From Alcaligenaceae bacterium (GTDB lineage Bacteria > Pseudomonadota > Gammaproteobacteria > Burkholderiales > Burkholderiaceae_B), in contig JACCEP010000001.1 in the NCBI GenBank assembly GCA_013416395.1, positions 620,001 to 684,000 of the forward strand: a DNA stretch of 64,000 nt. Direction: 5' to 3'. Below the pieces are notes generated by a model that did no database searches, was not told where the DNA came from, and worked only from the letters and a program-made list of their open reading frames with translations. Below, piece after piece: positions 17,080 to 25,539 of this stretch. A program made the translations under genes and the position numbers. The stretch's first letter is position 1, and every line of letters starts with the position of its first letter.

Positions 17080-17883
17080 ATGGTGAACCACGTGAAGCAA
17101 ACAGAAAATTCGACCGATAACAAGAAAGACAATACAGGCAGTCAAAAAGCCGCATCAAGTCAGACACTGATACGTGGGCTAGATATTATCGAAGCAGTCT
17201 CGGCGGGTGCCGCTGAGCTGGCCGATATTGCGCGCGTGACGGGTATTACATACAGTACGGCTCACCGCATTGTCTCTGCCTTGACGCAGCGCCATTATCT
17301 TCGACGTGATCCCATACGCGGTTACAGGCTGGGGCGCAAATTGCTTGAACTGGGCTTTCATGCTTATTCAGAAGTTGAGCTTACGCGTATTGCACGGCCA
17401 ATATTGCAAGACCTCGCTGATTACACCTTAGACACTGTTCACCTGGCCACCGAAGACGATGGCTGGGTTATCTATCTGGACAAGCTTTCCAGCCGACGCG
17501 CGCTCGAGATCAGCTCGCGCATTGGTGGCAGTAAGCCGCTTATTTCCACAGGCGTTGGCAAGGCCTTATTGCTTGATGCCGGCGAGGCTAAGTGGGGCCT
17601 TGTTTATGATCTACAACATCATCTGTGGCGCAACCCACTGCCCAAGCCTCAATGGTTAAGCCTGATGCGTGAGTACGCACAAGCAGGCTATGCCTATGAC
17701 AACGGCGAAGATGAGCCGTTCATACGTTGCGTGGCGGCTCCTATTTATGATGCAAGCCGTAAGTGTGTCGCTGCGATAAGTGTGTCAAGCACGCTTGAAT
17801 ACATGGACGAGCTGCGCATGAAGTCGCTGGTGCCTGTCGTGTGCGAAGCCGCGAGAAAAATTAGCCTCGAGTTGGGCGGTTAA
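17080..17883 (+). CDS. IclR-family transcriptional regulator
   Basis: A 267-residue protein (ATG 17080; a GTG at 17053 is an alternative). A polar, charged N-terminus precedes the winged helix (LADIARVTGITYSTAHRIVS, about residues 45-65), followed by the IclR effector domain (KPLISTGVGKALLLDAGEAK; EPFIRCVAAPIYDASRKCVA). It stands alone behind the ribosomal terminator and is followed by a long spacer and a TRAP/aldolase operon in the same direction, so it is the natural regulator of that operon. A 17-bp inverted repeat (18366-18382) in the spacer is a candidate site. The inducer is unknown, perhaps the transported acid. Confidence 0.85.
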   Translation: MVNHVKQTENSTDNKKDNTGSQKAASSQTLIRGLDIIEAVSAGAAELADIARVTGITYSTAHRIVSALTQRHYLRRDPIRGYRLGRKLLELGFHAYSEVELTRIARPILQDLADYTLDTVHLATEDDGWVIYLDKLSSRRALEISSRIGGSKPLISTGVGKALLLDAGEAKWGLVYDLQHHLWRNPLPKPQWLSLMREYAQAGYAYDNGEDEPFIRCVAAPIYDASRKCVAAISVSSTLEYMDELRMKSLVPVVCEAARKISLELGG

Positions 17884-18568
17884 ATCAGCCGAGCTATGCA
17901 TCCAGAGTTGGCAATGGCTGAGACCGAGTAAGAGGGTGGAGCCCTGCTCCGTTGAATCGTGCCGCTTGGCTCCGTCTCGCGGCTGAAACGGAGGCAATAT
18001 CCACTACCTCCGAGATGCGTTTCAGAAAAAACGAAATCGTATTGTTAACGGATGTGATACCGCAGCCACGTCAGTTGGTGCGACATTGAGCATCACTCGG
18101 AAGCTGGACACCCGGCAAGTGCTGGCATTCTGCAAATGTCGTTTTCGTTTCTCGACGGTATAGGCGCGACGTACGGCGACGTTCAGTGCCCTAGTCATGT
18201 AGTCAGCGCTTAGCCGTGCTCATACCAATCACACAGTTTCGGCACCAGACTGATTCTGCGCCGCTTCAAGCTGGATTGCGGTCGCTTTAGTGGTGAGTCC
18301 TGGGTTAGAGGCGGTCACAGCCGAACTCGATTTTTCTCTAATTTATATCAAATAAACTTTAAAGATTCTCATATATTGAGAAACAATTTCATTAGTTGAA
18401 AAAAACTCAGAGTCCAACTAGAATGCACCATCACGGTGGCACGTCTGCATGGATGACAGACGTCTTCTCGAGAGGGCAGTCATATCCCGTATTAACACCC
18501 TGGGCCTATGGCCACTTTTTATAAAACAGATGCCCGCCAGAGGCGTGGACATTGATGGAGACGGCTTA
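17884..18568. other. 685-bp non-coding spacer between iclR and the second TRAP operon
   Basis: No gene or clear gene remnant was recognised. The left half has an interrupted repeat CTGAAACG (17983-17990)/CGTTTCAG (18018-18025). The right end (18330-18420) turns strongly AT-rich and holds TTCTCA-TATAT-TGAGAA (18366-18382), typical of a promoter/operator zone. An open frame beginning at 18449 is simply the in-frame run-up to the TRAP gene. Confidence 0.5.
18366..18382. promoter_or_regulatory. 17-bp inverted repeat, candidate operator of the second TRAP operon
   Basis: Perfect 6-bp arms TTCTCA and TGAGAA flank TATAT in an AT-rich promoter-like zone about 190 bp before the TRAP binding-protein start. 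The upstream IclR protein is the likely binder. Confidence 0.45.
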
Positions 18569-19588
18569 ATGATTTTCAATTACACAAAAAAACTTTTTTG
18601 CTCCGCCCTCATGGGAGCGGGCTTGACCATGCTTGCTACAGCTCCGGGGCAAGTCTTTGCTGCCGAAAAACTTGTTCTGAAGGCCGGTCATGCTGCATCG
18701 ACCACCAATACTGGTCATCTGGCACTTGAGCATTTGGGCAAGGAATTGGCTCAAAAAACTGACGGCCGCATTACGCTGGAAATATTCCCCAACTCGCAAC
18801 TAGGCAGTGAACGTGAGCTGGTCGAAAGCATTCAGCTCGGTAACGTGGACATGACTTTTGTGTCGTCGGCCGTACTGGGTAATTTCAACAAAGAGTTTTT
18901 CGCGCTCGACATACCCTTTTTATTCAAAGACCGCTCCAGTGTTTATCGTGTGCTTGATGGCGAGATCGGGCAAGGTTTGCTCGACAGCCTGGATAAGGTT
19001 GGTATCAAAGGGCTTGCGTATTGGGAAAACGGGTTTCGTCAGCTAACCAATAACAAGAAAGTGATCAGAACACCCGAAGATCTGGCCGGCATGAAGATGC
19101 GCACCATGGAAAACGAAGTGCATATCGCAGCCTGGAAGGCGGAAGGTGCCAACCCGGCGCCTCTGGCTTTTGGCGAGCTGTTCACCGCACTACAGCAAGG
19201 CACGTTTGATGCGCAGGAAGGGCCCATCAACCTGTTTTATGACATGAAGTTTTACGAGGTGCAGAAGTACATCTCCAAGACCAACCATGTGTATTCACCC
19301 TGGCCTGTGCTTATCAACCCGGATATCTATAACAGCATGAGCACTGAAGACCAGAAAATTCTGCAGCAGGCTGTTCAGGATACAACGGCGTACCAACGTG
19401 ATCTGGCCCGCAAAGCAGATGAAAAAGCCGAAGCAGCAATGCCTATGGTTACCTTTACCGAATTGACGCCCACAGAGCTGGAAGCATTTTCCAGCAAAAT
19501 GGGCCCCATCCAGGAGTCGGTCAAGAAGAAGGCTGGGGCAGGCATTGTGGACAAGATCATTGCTGAGGTGAATAAGTCGGAGAGCTGA
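18569..19588 (+). CDS. TRAP transporter substrate-binding protein (DctP family)
   Basis: A 339-residue periplasmic protein with a signal peptide (LFCSALMGAGLTMLATAPGQ, cleavage near VFAAE). DctP features are LEIFPNSQLGSERELVESIQ, YWENGFRQLTNNKK and MKMRTMENEVHIAAWKAEGA with the carboxylate-binding Arg. ATG 18569 has TGGAGA 7-12 nt upstream and fits the signal peptide; the longer reading from 18449 lacks a signal. Family members bind C4-dicarboxylates, 2-oxoacids, uronates and similar. The co-transcribed aldolase and aldehyde dehydrogenase suggest a hydroxy- or oxo-acid ligand, which is inference. Confidence 0.85.
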   Translation: MIFNYTKKLFCSALMGAGLTMLATAPGQVFAAEKLVLKAGHAASTTNTGHLALEHLGKELAQKTDGRITLEIFPNSQLGSERELVESIQLGNVDMTFVSSAVLGNFNKEFFALDIPFLFKDRSSVYRVLDGEIGQGLLDSLDKVGIKGLAYWENGFRQLTNNKKVIRTPEDLAGMKMRTMENEVHIAAWKAEGANPAPLAFGELFTALQQGTFDAQEGPINLFYDMKFYEVQKYISKTNHVYSPWPVLINPDIYNSMSTEDQKILQQAVQDTTAYQRDLARKADEKAEAAMPMVTFTELTPTELEAFSSKMGPIQESVKKKAGAGIVDKIIAEVNKSES

Positions 19589-19605
19589 ACGCCACGTTTA
19601 GCTCT

Positions 19606-19625
19606 GGGCGATATGCATTACGCCC
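19606..19625 (+). other. Hairpin after the second TRAP binding-protein gene
   Basis: GGGCG and CGCCC (5 bp) enclose a 10-nt loop that contains the palindrome ATGCAT, 17 nt after the stop. It parallels the tauK-tauL hairpin and may stabilise the upstream message. No U tract. Confidence 0.35.
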
Positions 19626-19794
19626 GCCTCCAGCGCTGCGGCTCCATTATGTAATTTATGGTCGCAGTGCGAGTACTTGATTTTTTCCCCCCGCCTCACC
19701 ACAGAAGGGCGCAGCAATGCCGGTGCCGCATGTCCACGAGGCAGCGGCTGGCCACAACATTGCCTGGCCTGGCTAATTCTGGATACACGACATT

Positions 19795-20277
19795 ATGTGG
19801 AAGTTTCTGGATGAACACGCAGAAGAAGCCCTGATGGTGCTTCTTCTCGCGCTCATGTCGGTTTTGATCGGCGCGCAGGTATTTATGCGCTATGTCATGG
19901 ATAACTCGCTGGCCTGGTCAGAAGAGCTGGCACGCTACTGCTTTATCTGGGCAACCTACCTGGGTGTTAGTTACGCCGTCAAGCGCAATGCGCACATCTG
20001 CGTTGAGGCGGCCGTTGCGAGGTTGCCCGCCAGGCTAAGGCCCTGGTTTGTGATTCTGTCGCACTTTCTGTTTATTGTTTTCGCAGTACTGGTGGTCAAA
20101 GAAGGCTATGCCTTGACCATGAAAATTTTCTCGTTTGGACAGACTTCATCGGCATTGGGTCTGCCCATGGGGTGGATTTACATGGCACCAACCGTAGGTT
20201 TTGCGCTGGTGATCTTTCGTCTGCTGCAAAACATTTATACCGAGCTGCGCGCCCTGCGCCAAGGAGAGTGTTCATGA
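19795..20277 (+). CDS. TRAP transporter small membrane subunit (DctQ family)
   Basis: A 160-residue protein with four membrane segments and the DctQ signature SLAWSEELARYCFIWATYLG around residues 38-57, followed by KRNAHICVEA. It stands 206 nt after the binding-protein gene, an unusually wide gap for a TRAP operon, containing a hairpin and a poly-T/C run near 19680. It overlaps the DctM gene by 4 nt (ATGA), so those two are coupled. Confidence 0.88.
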   Translation: MWKFLDEHAEEALMVLLLALMSVLIGAQVFMRYVMDNSLAWSEELARYCFIWATYLGVSYAVKRNAHICVEAAVARLPARLRPWFVILSHFLFIVFAVLVVKEGYALTMKIFSFGQTSSALGLPMGWIYMAPTVGFALVIFRLLQNIYTELRALRQGECS

Positions 20278-21557
20278 TCTCTCTGTTGTTGTTCGGCTGT
20301 TTTCTGGTATTGCTGATACTCAGCGTGCCCATCGCCATCTCGCTAGGGCTGGCCTCCGCTGTTGCGCTGTTGTACAGCGGTAAAGTGAGCAGCAGCTACA
20401 TCGCTCAAGGTCTGGTTACCTCGATAGATTCCTTTCCCTTGATGGCGGTGCCGTTTTTTATTCTGGCAGGCGATCTGATGGGGCATGGTGGGCTTTCGCG
20501 CCGTCTGCTTGATGTGGGCAATGCCTTGTTTGGTCGCTATACCGGTGGGCTAGCTATTATTGCCATTGTGACCTGCATGTTTTTTGCGGCAATCTCCGGG
20601 TCGGGGCCAGCCACAGTGGCTGCTATCGGTGGCATTATGCTGCCCGCCATGGCTCGTCAGGGGTATGACAAAGGCTACTCGGTAGGCCTGATCGCGGGCG
20701 CCGGAAGCATAGGCATCATTATTCCCCCCAGTATCCCGATGATTATCTATGCCGTGTCCGCCAACGTCTCGATTACCCAGATGTTTCTGGCCGGTATCGT
20801 GCCGGGCTTGCTGATTGGTATCGGCCTCATTGTTGTGGCGTATCTGAAAGCGCGCCAAAACGGTTATCGCGGTATTGATGAGCGCCACAGTGCGCGGCAA
20901 ATATGGGCGGCAGTGTGGGAAGCCAAGTGGGCACTGATGGCGCCGGTAATTATTCTGGGTGGCATCTATGGGGGGGTGTTTACGCCAACCGAGGCTGCCG
21001 CTGTGGGCGTCATCTACGGTTTTGTTGTTGGTGTATTCGTGCACAAAGAGCTAAAGCTCAAGGGCCTGTACCAGGTAATGGCTGGGTCTGCGCTCACCTC
21101 CGCCACGGTAATTGTGATTGTAGGTACAGCGACGATATTCGGCCGAGTGCTGGCGATCGAACGCATCCCCTTCATGATTGCCGACTACATGGTGAACCTG
21201 ACCGACAACCCTATTTTTATCCTGCTGCTCATCAACGTGCTGTTGCTGTTTGTTGGCATGTTTATGGAGACGATTGCCGCCATTATTATCCTGACCCCGA
21301 TATTGCTTCCGGTGGTTGTGGCCGTAGGTGTGGATGCAGTGCATTTTGGCATTGTAATGATCGTCAATCTGGCGCTGGGCATGGTAACGCCACCAGTTGG
21401 CGTGAACCTTTTTGTTGGCGCCCGCATTGGCTCCATCGCGCTTGAGAAGGCGGCTGCAGGTGCTATCCCATTTATTGCATCGATGATCGTTATGTTGTTG
21501 CTGATCACCTATGTACCTTCGATTTCGCTGGCCCCGCTCGCCCTGATGGGTAAATAG
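20274..21557 (+). CDS. TRAP transporter large permease (DctM family)
   Basis: A 427-residue membrane protein of normal DctM length. Motifs are AISGSGPATVAAIGGIMLPA, GSIGIIIPPSIPMIIYAVSA, GGVFTPTEAAAVGVIYGFVV and LGMVTPPVGVNLFVGARIGS. ATG 20274 overlaps the DctQ stop and has AAGGAGAG before it. It forms the sodium-coupled importer with the two preceding gene products. mhpF follows 51 nt downstream. Confidence 0.9.
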   Translation: MISLLLFGCFLVLLILSVPIAISLGLASAVALLYSGKVSSSYIAQGLVTSIDSFPLMAVPFFILAGDLMGHGGLSRRLLDVGNALFGRYTGGLAIIAIVTCMFFAAISGSGPATVAAIGGIMLPAMARQGYDKGYSVGLIAGAGSIGIIIPPSIPMIIYAVSANVSITQMFLAGIVPGLLIGIGLIVVAYLKARQNGYRGIDERHSARQIWAAVWEAKWALMAPVIILGGIYGGVFTPTEAAAVGVIYGFVVGVFVHKELKLKGLYQVMAGSALTSATVIVIVGTATIFGRVLAIERIPFMIADYMVNLTDNPIFILLLINVLLLFVGMFMETIAAIIILTPILLPVVVAVGVDAVHFGIVMIVNLALGMVTPPVGVNLFVGARIGSIALEKAAAGAIPFIASMIVMLLLITYVPSISLAPLALMGK

Positions 21558-21608
21558 CAAGTCTGTGCCATGGCGTTATTTTTTTGTTCTAAACATCAGG
21601 AGTTAAAC

Positions 21609-22523
21609 ATGTCAAGAAAACTGCGGGCCGCAATTATTGGCTCGGGCAACATCGGCACAGATCTGCTGGCCAAGCTTAAGCGCAGTGCTGTAATCGAACC
21701 TGTATGGATGGTGGGTATCGATCCTGAGTCTGATGGGCTGAAACGGGCGACCGAGTTGGGTCTGAAGACGACGGCCGACGGTGTGGATGGCCTGGTGCCC
21801 CACGTAGGGCGGGACAATATTCAGATCGCGTTTGATGCGACCAGCGCTTATGTACACAAGGAAAATTCCGACAAACTGACAGCTCTGGGCGTGAAAATGA
21901 TTGACCTGACGCCAGCTGCCATAGGGCCTTTTTGCGTGCCACCCGTCAACCTTGAAACCCTACTGGGCCGCGAAGAAAAAAACGTCAATATGGTTACATG
22001 TGGAGGCCAGGCCACAATCCCCATGGTGTTTGCGGTATCACGCGTTCAGCCGGTTGAATACGGTGAGATCGTGGCGACTGTGTCGTCGCTTTCGGCAGGC
22101 CCCGGTACTCGCAAAAATATCGATGAGTTCACCCGCACCACAGCGGGGGCCGTAGAGCAGGTGGGTGGTGCCAAAAAAGGCAAGGCTATCATTATTCTTA
22201 ACCCTGCCGAGCCACCGATACTCATGCGCGACACCGTGCACTGTCTGACGGAAACCGAGCCTGATCAGAAAAAAATTACCGAATCCATTCTTGCCATGAT
22301 CACCGAAGTGCAGAAATACGTGCCCGGGTATCGCCTCGTCAACGGTCCAGTATTTGATGGCAATCGTGTTTCGGTTTACCTGGAAATTGAAGGCTTGGGC
22401 GATTACCTGCCTACGTACTCCGGAAACCTGGACATTATGACTGCGGCCGCAGCACGCAGCGCTGAAATGTTTGCTGAACAAATCCTCGCGGCGACCGCCA
22501 GCATGGCCGCCGCCACAAACTAG
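21609..22523 (+). CDS. mhpF: Acetaldehyde dehydrogenase, acetylating (MhpF/BphJ/DmpF family)
   Basis: A 304-residue enzyme with the N-terminal NAD-binding [18 protein letters not shown] (about residues 8-25) and the active-site Cys in [15 protein letters not shown] (about residue 130). It oxidises acetaldehyde, or propanal, with CoA and NAD to the acyl-CoA. Family members form a channelling complex with 4-hydroxy-2-oxovalerate aldolase, encoded next door with a 10-nt gap. ATG 21609 follows AGGAG by 7 nt. The usual meta-cleavage partners (dioxygenase, hydrolase, hydratase) are absent here. Confidence 0.93.
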   Translation: MSRKLRAAIIGSGNIGTDLLAKLKRSAVIEPVWMVGIDPESDGLKRATELGLKTTADGVDGLVPHVGRDNIQIAFDATSAYVHKENSDKLTALGVKMIDLTPAAIGPFCVPPVNLETLLGREEKNVNMVTCGGQATIPMVFAVSRVQPVEYGEIVATVSSLSAGPGTRKNIDEFTRTTAGAVEQVGGAKKGKAIIILNPAEPPILMRDTVHCLTETEPDQKKITESILAMITEVQKYVPGYRLVNGPVFDGNRVSVYLEIEGLGDYLPTYSGNLDIMTAAAARSAEMFAEQILAATASMAAATN

Positions 22524-22533
22524 GAGCACGATC

Positions 22534-23577
22534 ATGACGACGCTGAAAGGCAAAAAAGTAACTCTGCACGATATGTCACTGCGTGATGGCATGCACCCCA
22601 AAAGTCACCAGATCACGCTGGAGCAAATGATGGCGATTGCATGCGGCCTGGACGACGCCGGAATCCCCCTGATCGAAGTGGGGCATGGTGATGGTGTGGG
22701 TGGAGCATCCGTTAACTATGGTTTTGCGTTGCACAGTGATGAGGCGTATTTGTCAGCAGTCATTCCGGCGCTGAAGCGGGCCAAAGTTTCGGCATTGCTG
22801 TTGCCCGGCATCGGTACCGTCGATGACTTGCGCCAGGTTCATGCGCTGGGCGTAAATACGCTGCGCGTTGCAACACACTGTACCGAGGCCGACACATCTG
22901 AGCAGCACATCGCCGAAGCTCGCAGGCTGGGCATGGATACAGTGGGCTTTCTCATGATGAGCCATATGAACAGCGCGCAAGGGTTGGTAAAGCAGGCCAG
23001 GCTTATGGAGAGCTACGGTGCAAACTGCATATACATTACCGACTCGGCCGGGCATTTGCTGCCCCATACCGTCACAGAACGGCTCGTTGCCGTGCGTGAT
23101 GCGTTGAAACCAGAGACCGAGCTGGGCTTTCACGGTCACCACAACCTGGCCATGGGTGTGGCTAACAGTATTGCGGCCATTGAGGCGGGTGCCGTGCGTA
23201 TCGACGCGGCGTCGGCTGGCCTGGGCGCGGGTGCAGGCAATACACCGATGGAAGTGCTGGTTGCCGTGCTTCAGCTTATGGGCGTAGAAACTGGCGTTGA
23301 TGTGTTCAAGATACAAGATGTGGCCGAAGACTTGGTTGTGCCAATTATGGACTTTCCCATCCGTATTGATCGTGATGCGCTGACACTGGGTTATGCCGGT
23401 GTTTATGGTTCATTTCTGCTGTTCGCCAAGCGTGCCGAACGGAAGTATGGCGTGCCGGCCCGTGAAATTCTGGTCGAAATGGGTCGTCGTGGCATGGTGG
23501 GTGGGCAGGAAGACATGATTGAAGATACCGCTCTGTCACTGTCGCGGCAGAAGAAACAGGCTCAGGCAGTCGCCTGA
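22534..23577 (+). CDS. mhpE: 4-hydroxy-2-oxovalerate aldolase (MhpE/BphI/DmpG family)
   Basis: A 347-residue class II aldolase. [15 protein letters not shown] near the N-terminus supplies the catalytic Arg17, the metal-binding Asp18 and the catalytic His21. [12 protein letters not shown] (about residue 200) supplies the metal-binding His pair. The C-terminal domain that contacts the dehydrogenase is present. It splits 4-hydroxy-2-oxovalerate to pyruvate and acetaldehyde and passes the aldehyde to MhpF. TAGGAGCACG precedes its ATG. With the TRAP importer and IclR upstream it forms a compact unit, so the imported compound may enter directly as, or one step before, a 4-hydroxy-2-oxoacid. Confidence 0.93.
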   Translation: MTTLKGKKVTLHDMSLRDGMHPKSHQITLEQMMAIACGLDDAGIPLIEVGHGDGVGGASVNYGFALHSDEAYLSAVIPALKRAKVSALLLPGIGTVDDLRQVHALGVNTLRVATHCTEADTSEQHIAEARRLGMDTVGFLMMSHMNSAQGLVKQARLMESYGANCIYITDSAGHLLPHTVTERLVAVRDALKPETELGFHGHHNLAMGVANSIAAIEAGAVRIDAASAGLGAGAGNTPMEVLVAVLQLMGVETGVDVFKIQDVAEDLVVPIMDFPIRIDRDALTLGYAGVYGSFLLFAKRAERKYGVPAREILVEMGRRGMVGGQEDMIEDTALSLSRQKKQAQAVA

Positions 23578-23844
23578 GCGCCTGCACCAGACACCGCCGT
23601 GCGTGTGTGACGAATGAGCACGCGGGCTGGCGTCAGGTATGGGCAGTGCCATGTCGATGAGAGAATCTGCCGGGGCGATCAATAATTTCCCTGCGGAAGC
23701 ATCAACGTTTTATTGCGGCAACGAGGGCTTGCACTACCCTAAATAAAAAAGCCGATTTAGTTTGTAAGCGCTTGATTGGTTGTGTTTTTTGTGCCGCGTA
23801 TCTGTGGTGCGAACGAACGGGCGCAGAAAACTAAACCAGTGTAA
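23578..23844. other. Convergent spacer between mhpE and the second fadD
   Basis: 267 bp without a credible gene. It contains a weak CTAAAT/ATTTAG repeat (23739-23760) around an A-run, the best but poor candidate for transcription ends of the convergent operons. Confidence 0.35.
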
Positions 23845-25539
23845 TCAGGCTGCGTGCTGATTTGCGGCTGAAGCGTCGGCATCGCGCAGTTCACGTCGCA
23901 GTATCTTGCCCACATTGTTGTGTGGCAGATCATCGCGAAACTCGACGTGTTTGGGTGCTTTGTAGCCGGTAAGCAGGTTGCGACAGTGTTTGATGACTTC
24001 GGCCTCAGTAAGGTTGGGGTCTTTGCGCACCACAAACAGCTTCACGGTTTCACCTGAGCGCTCGTCCGGCACCCCTACGGCAGCGGCCTCGAGCACGCCA
24101 GGGTGCTGCATGGCTGCCGCTTCGACCTCATTGGGGTACACATTAAACCCCGACACAATAATCATGTCTTTCTTGCGGTCGTTGATAAACAGATAGCCGC
24201 GCTCGTTGATGTAGCCGATATCGCCGGTGTGCAGATAACCGTCACTGTCGAATACCAGGGCGGTTTCTTCGGGCCGATTCCAGTAGCCTCGCGTGACTTG
24301 CGGGCCTCGTATGCAGATCTCGCCACTTTGGCCCTGCCGCACATCGTTGCCGTCGTCATCGCGAATAGCGATGTCGGTAGAAGGTACAGGCATGCCGATG
24401 GAACCATCAAAATCAGTTCGATCCAGTGGGTTCAGACTGACGGCAGGTGAGGCCTCGGTCAGCCCGTAGGCCTGCGCGATCGGGTGGCCAGTCACCTTGA
24501 GCCAGCGCTCTGCAATAACTGGTTGCACAGCCATGCCGCCGCCCAGGGTCGCCTTGAGCGAAGAGAAATCGAGGGAAGCAAAACCAGGGTTGTTGAGCAA
24601 GGCATTAAACAGTGTATTAACGCCTGTAAGGGCTGTGAACCGTTCATGTGCAAGCGTTTTGACGAAGCCAGCGATATTGCGCGCATCAGCAATAAGTATG
24701 TTGCGCCCGCCCAGTTTGATAAAGGTGAGGCAGTTGGCCGTTAAGGCAAACACGTGATACAGAGGCAGCGCGGTGACGACACACTCTTGCCCCGGTTTCA
24801 GGTACGGCCTGACCCAGGCATGGGCCTGGCATACGTTGGACACCATGTTGCCGTGTGAAAGCATGGCACCCTTGGCAACCCCCGTGGTGCCCCCGGTGTA
24901 CTGCAGCAAGGCAAGGTCATCATGGGTAAGAGTGGGGCGTGTGTAGGACGCAGTACGGCCCAGTGCTAGCGCTTGCTTCAAGGGGACAACATTTGGCAGG
25001 GTATAGCGGTGTACCAGCTTTTTGATATAACGGGCCGCAAAGTTGGTGATGACGCCTTTCAGGGGGCCGAGCAAATCACCCAGCGTCGCCAGCACAATGT
25101 GCTGCACATCGGTTTTATGCAGCACAGGCTCAAGTGTGTGGGCAAAGTTTTCGGCAATGATAAGGGTTTGCGCGCCCGAATCGGCCAGCTGATGCGCCAG
25201 TTCTGAAGGTGTATAGAGTGGGTTGGTATTGACCACCACAGCACCCGCACGCATGGCCCCGAACATGCACACGGGGTAGGTCAGCAGATTAGGCATCATG
25301 AGCGCCACACGGTCGCCTTTTTGTACGCCGACAGTCTGCAGCCACGCGGCAAACTGGCGCGTTAGTGCGTCGAGTTCAGCGTAGGTAATGCGGGTGCCCA
25401 TGCTGCTGAATGCCACATTGTCGGCGAACTGCCTGCAGCTTTCTTCGAACAAGGCAGGTAGTGAGTCGTAGCGCTGGGCTTCATCGGTGATATCGGCAGG
25501 TACGCCACTTGGGTAATTCTGCGTCCAGATGTCTTTCAA
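23845..25539 (-). CDS. fadD: Long-chain acyl-CoA ligase (FadD family), downstream copy
   Basis: A 564-residue adenylate-forming enzyme. YTGGTTGVAKGAMLSHGNMV is the P-loop-like AMP motif, AYGLTEASPAV the A5 region, and DRKKDMIIVSGFNVYPNEVE the FadD hinge/C-terminal signature. The end keeps GKILRRELRDAD with the catalytic Lys. It activates fatty acids to acyl-CoA with ATP, probably at the inner membrane face. It lies directly behind a close paralogue with a 4-nt ATGA overlap and is the last gene of the beta-oxidation operon. Confidence 0.92.
   Translation of the reverse strand: MKDIWTQNYPSGVPADITDEAQRYDSLPALFEESCRQFADNVAFSSMGTRITYAELDALTRQFAAWLQTVGVQKGDRVALMMPNLLTYPVCMFGAMRAGAVVVNTNPLYTPSELAHQLADSGAQTLIIAENFAHTLEPVLHKTDVQHIVLATLGDLLGPLKGVITNFAARYIKKLVHRYTLPNVVPLKQALALGRTASYTRPTLTHDDLALLQYTGGTTGVAKGAMLSHGNMVSNVCQAHAWVRPYLKPGQECVVTALPLYHVFALTANCLTFIKLGGRNILIADARNIAGFVKTLAHERFTALTGVNTLFNALLNNPGFASLDFSSLKATLGGGMAVQPVIAERWLKVTGHPIAQAYGLTEASPAVSLNPLDRTDFDGSIGMPVPSTDIAIRDDDGNDVRQGQSGEICIRGPQVTRGYWNRPEETALVFDSDGYLHTGDIGYINERGYLFINDRKKDMIIVSGFNVYPNEVEAAAMQHPGVLEAAAVGVPDERSGETVKLFVVRKDPNLTEAEVIKHCRNLLTGYKAPKHVEFRDDLPHNNVGKILRRELRDADASAANQHAA

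Noticed and set aside
18449-18568. 40-codon extension of the second TRAP binding protein
   Set aside because: It would bury the signal peptide inside the protein; ATG 18569 has GGAGA and a proper signal sequence.
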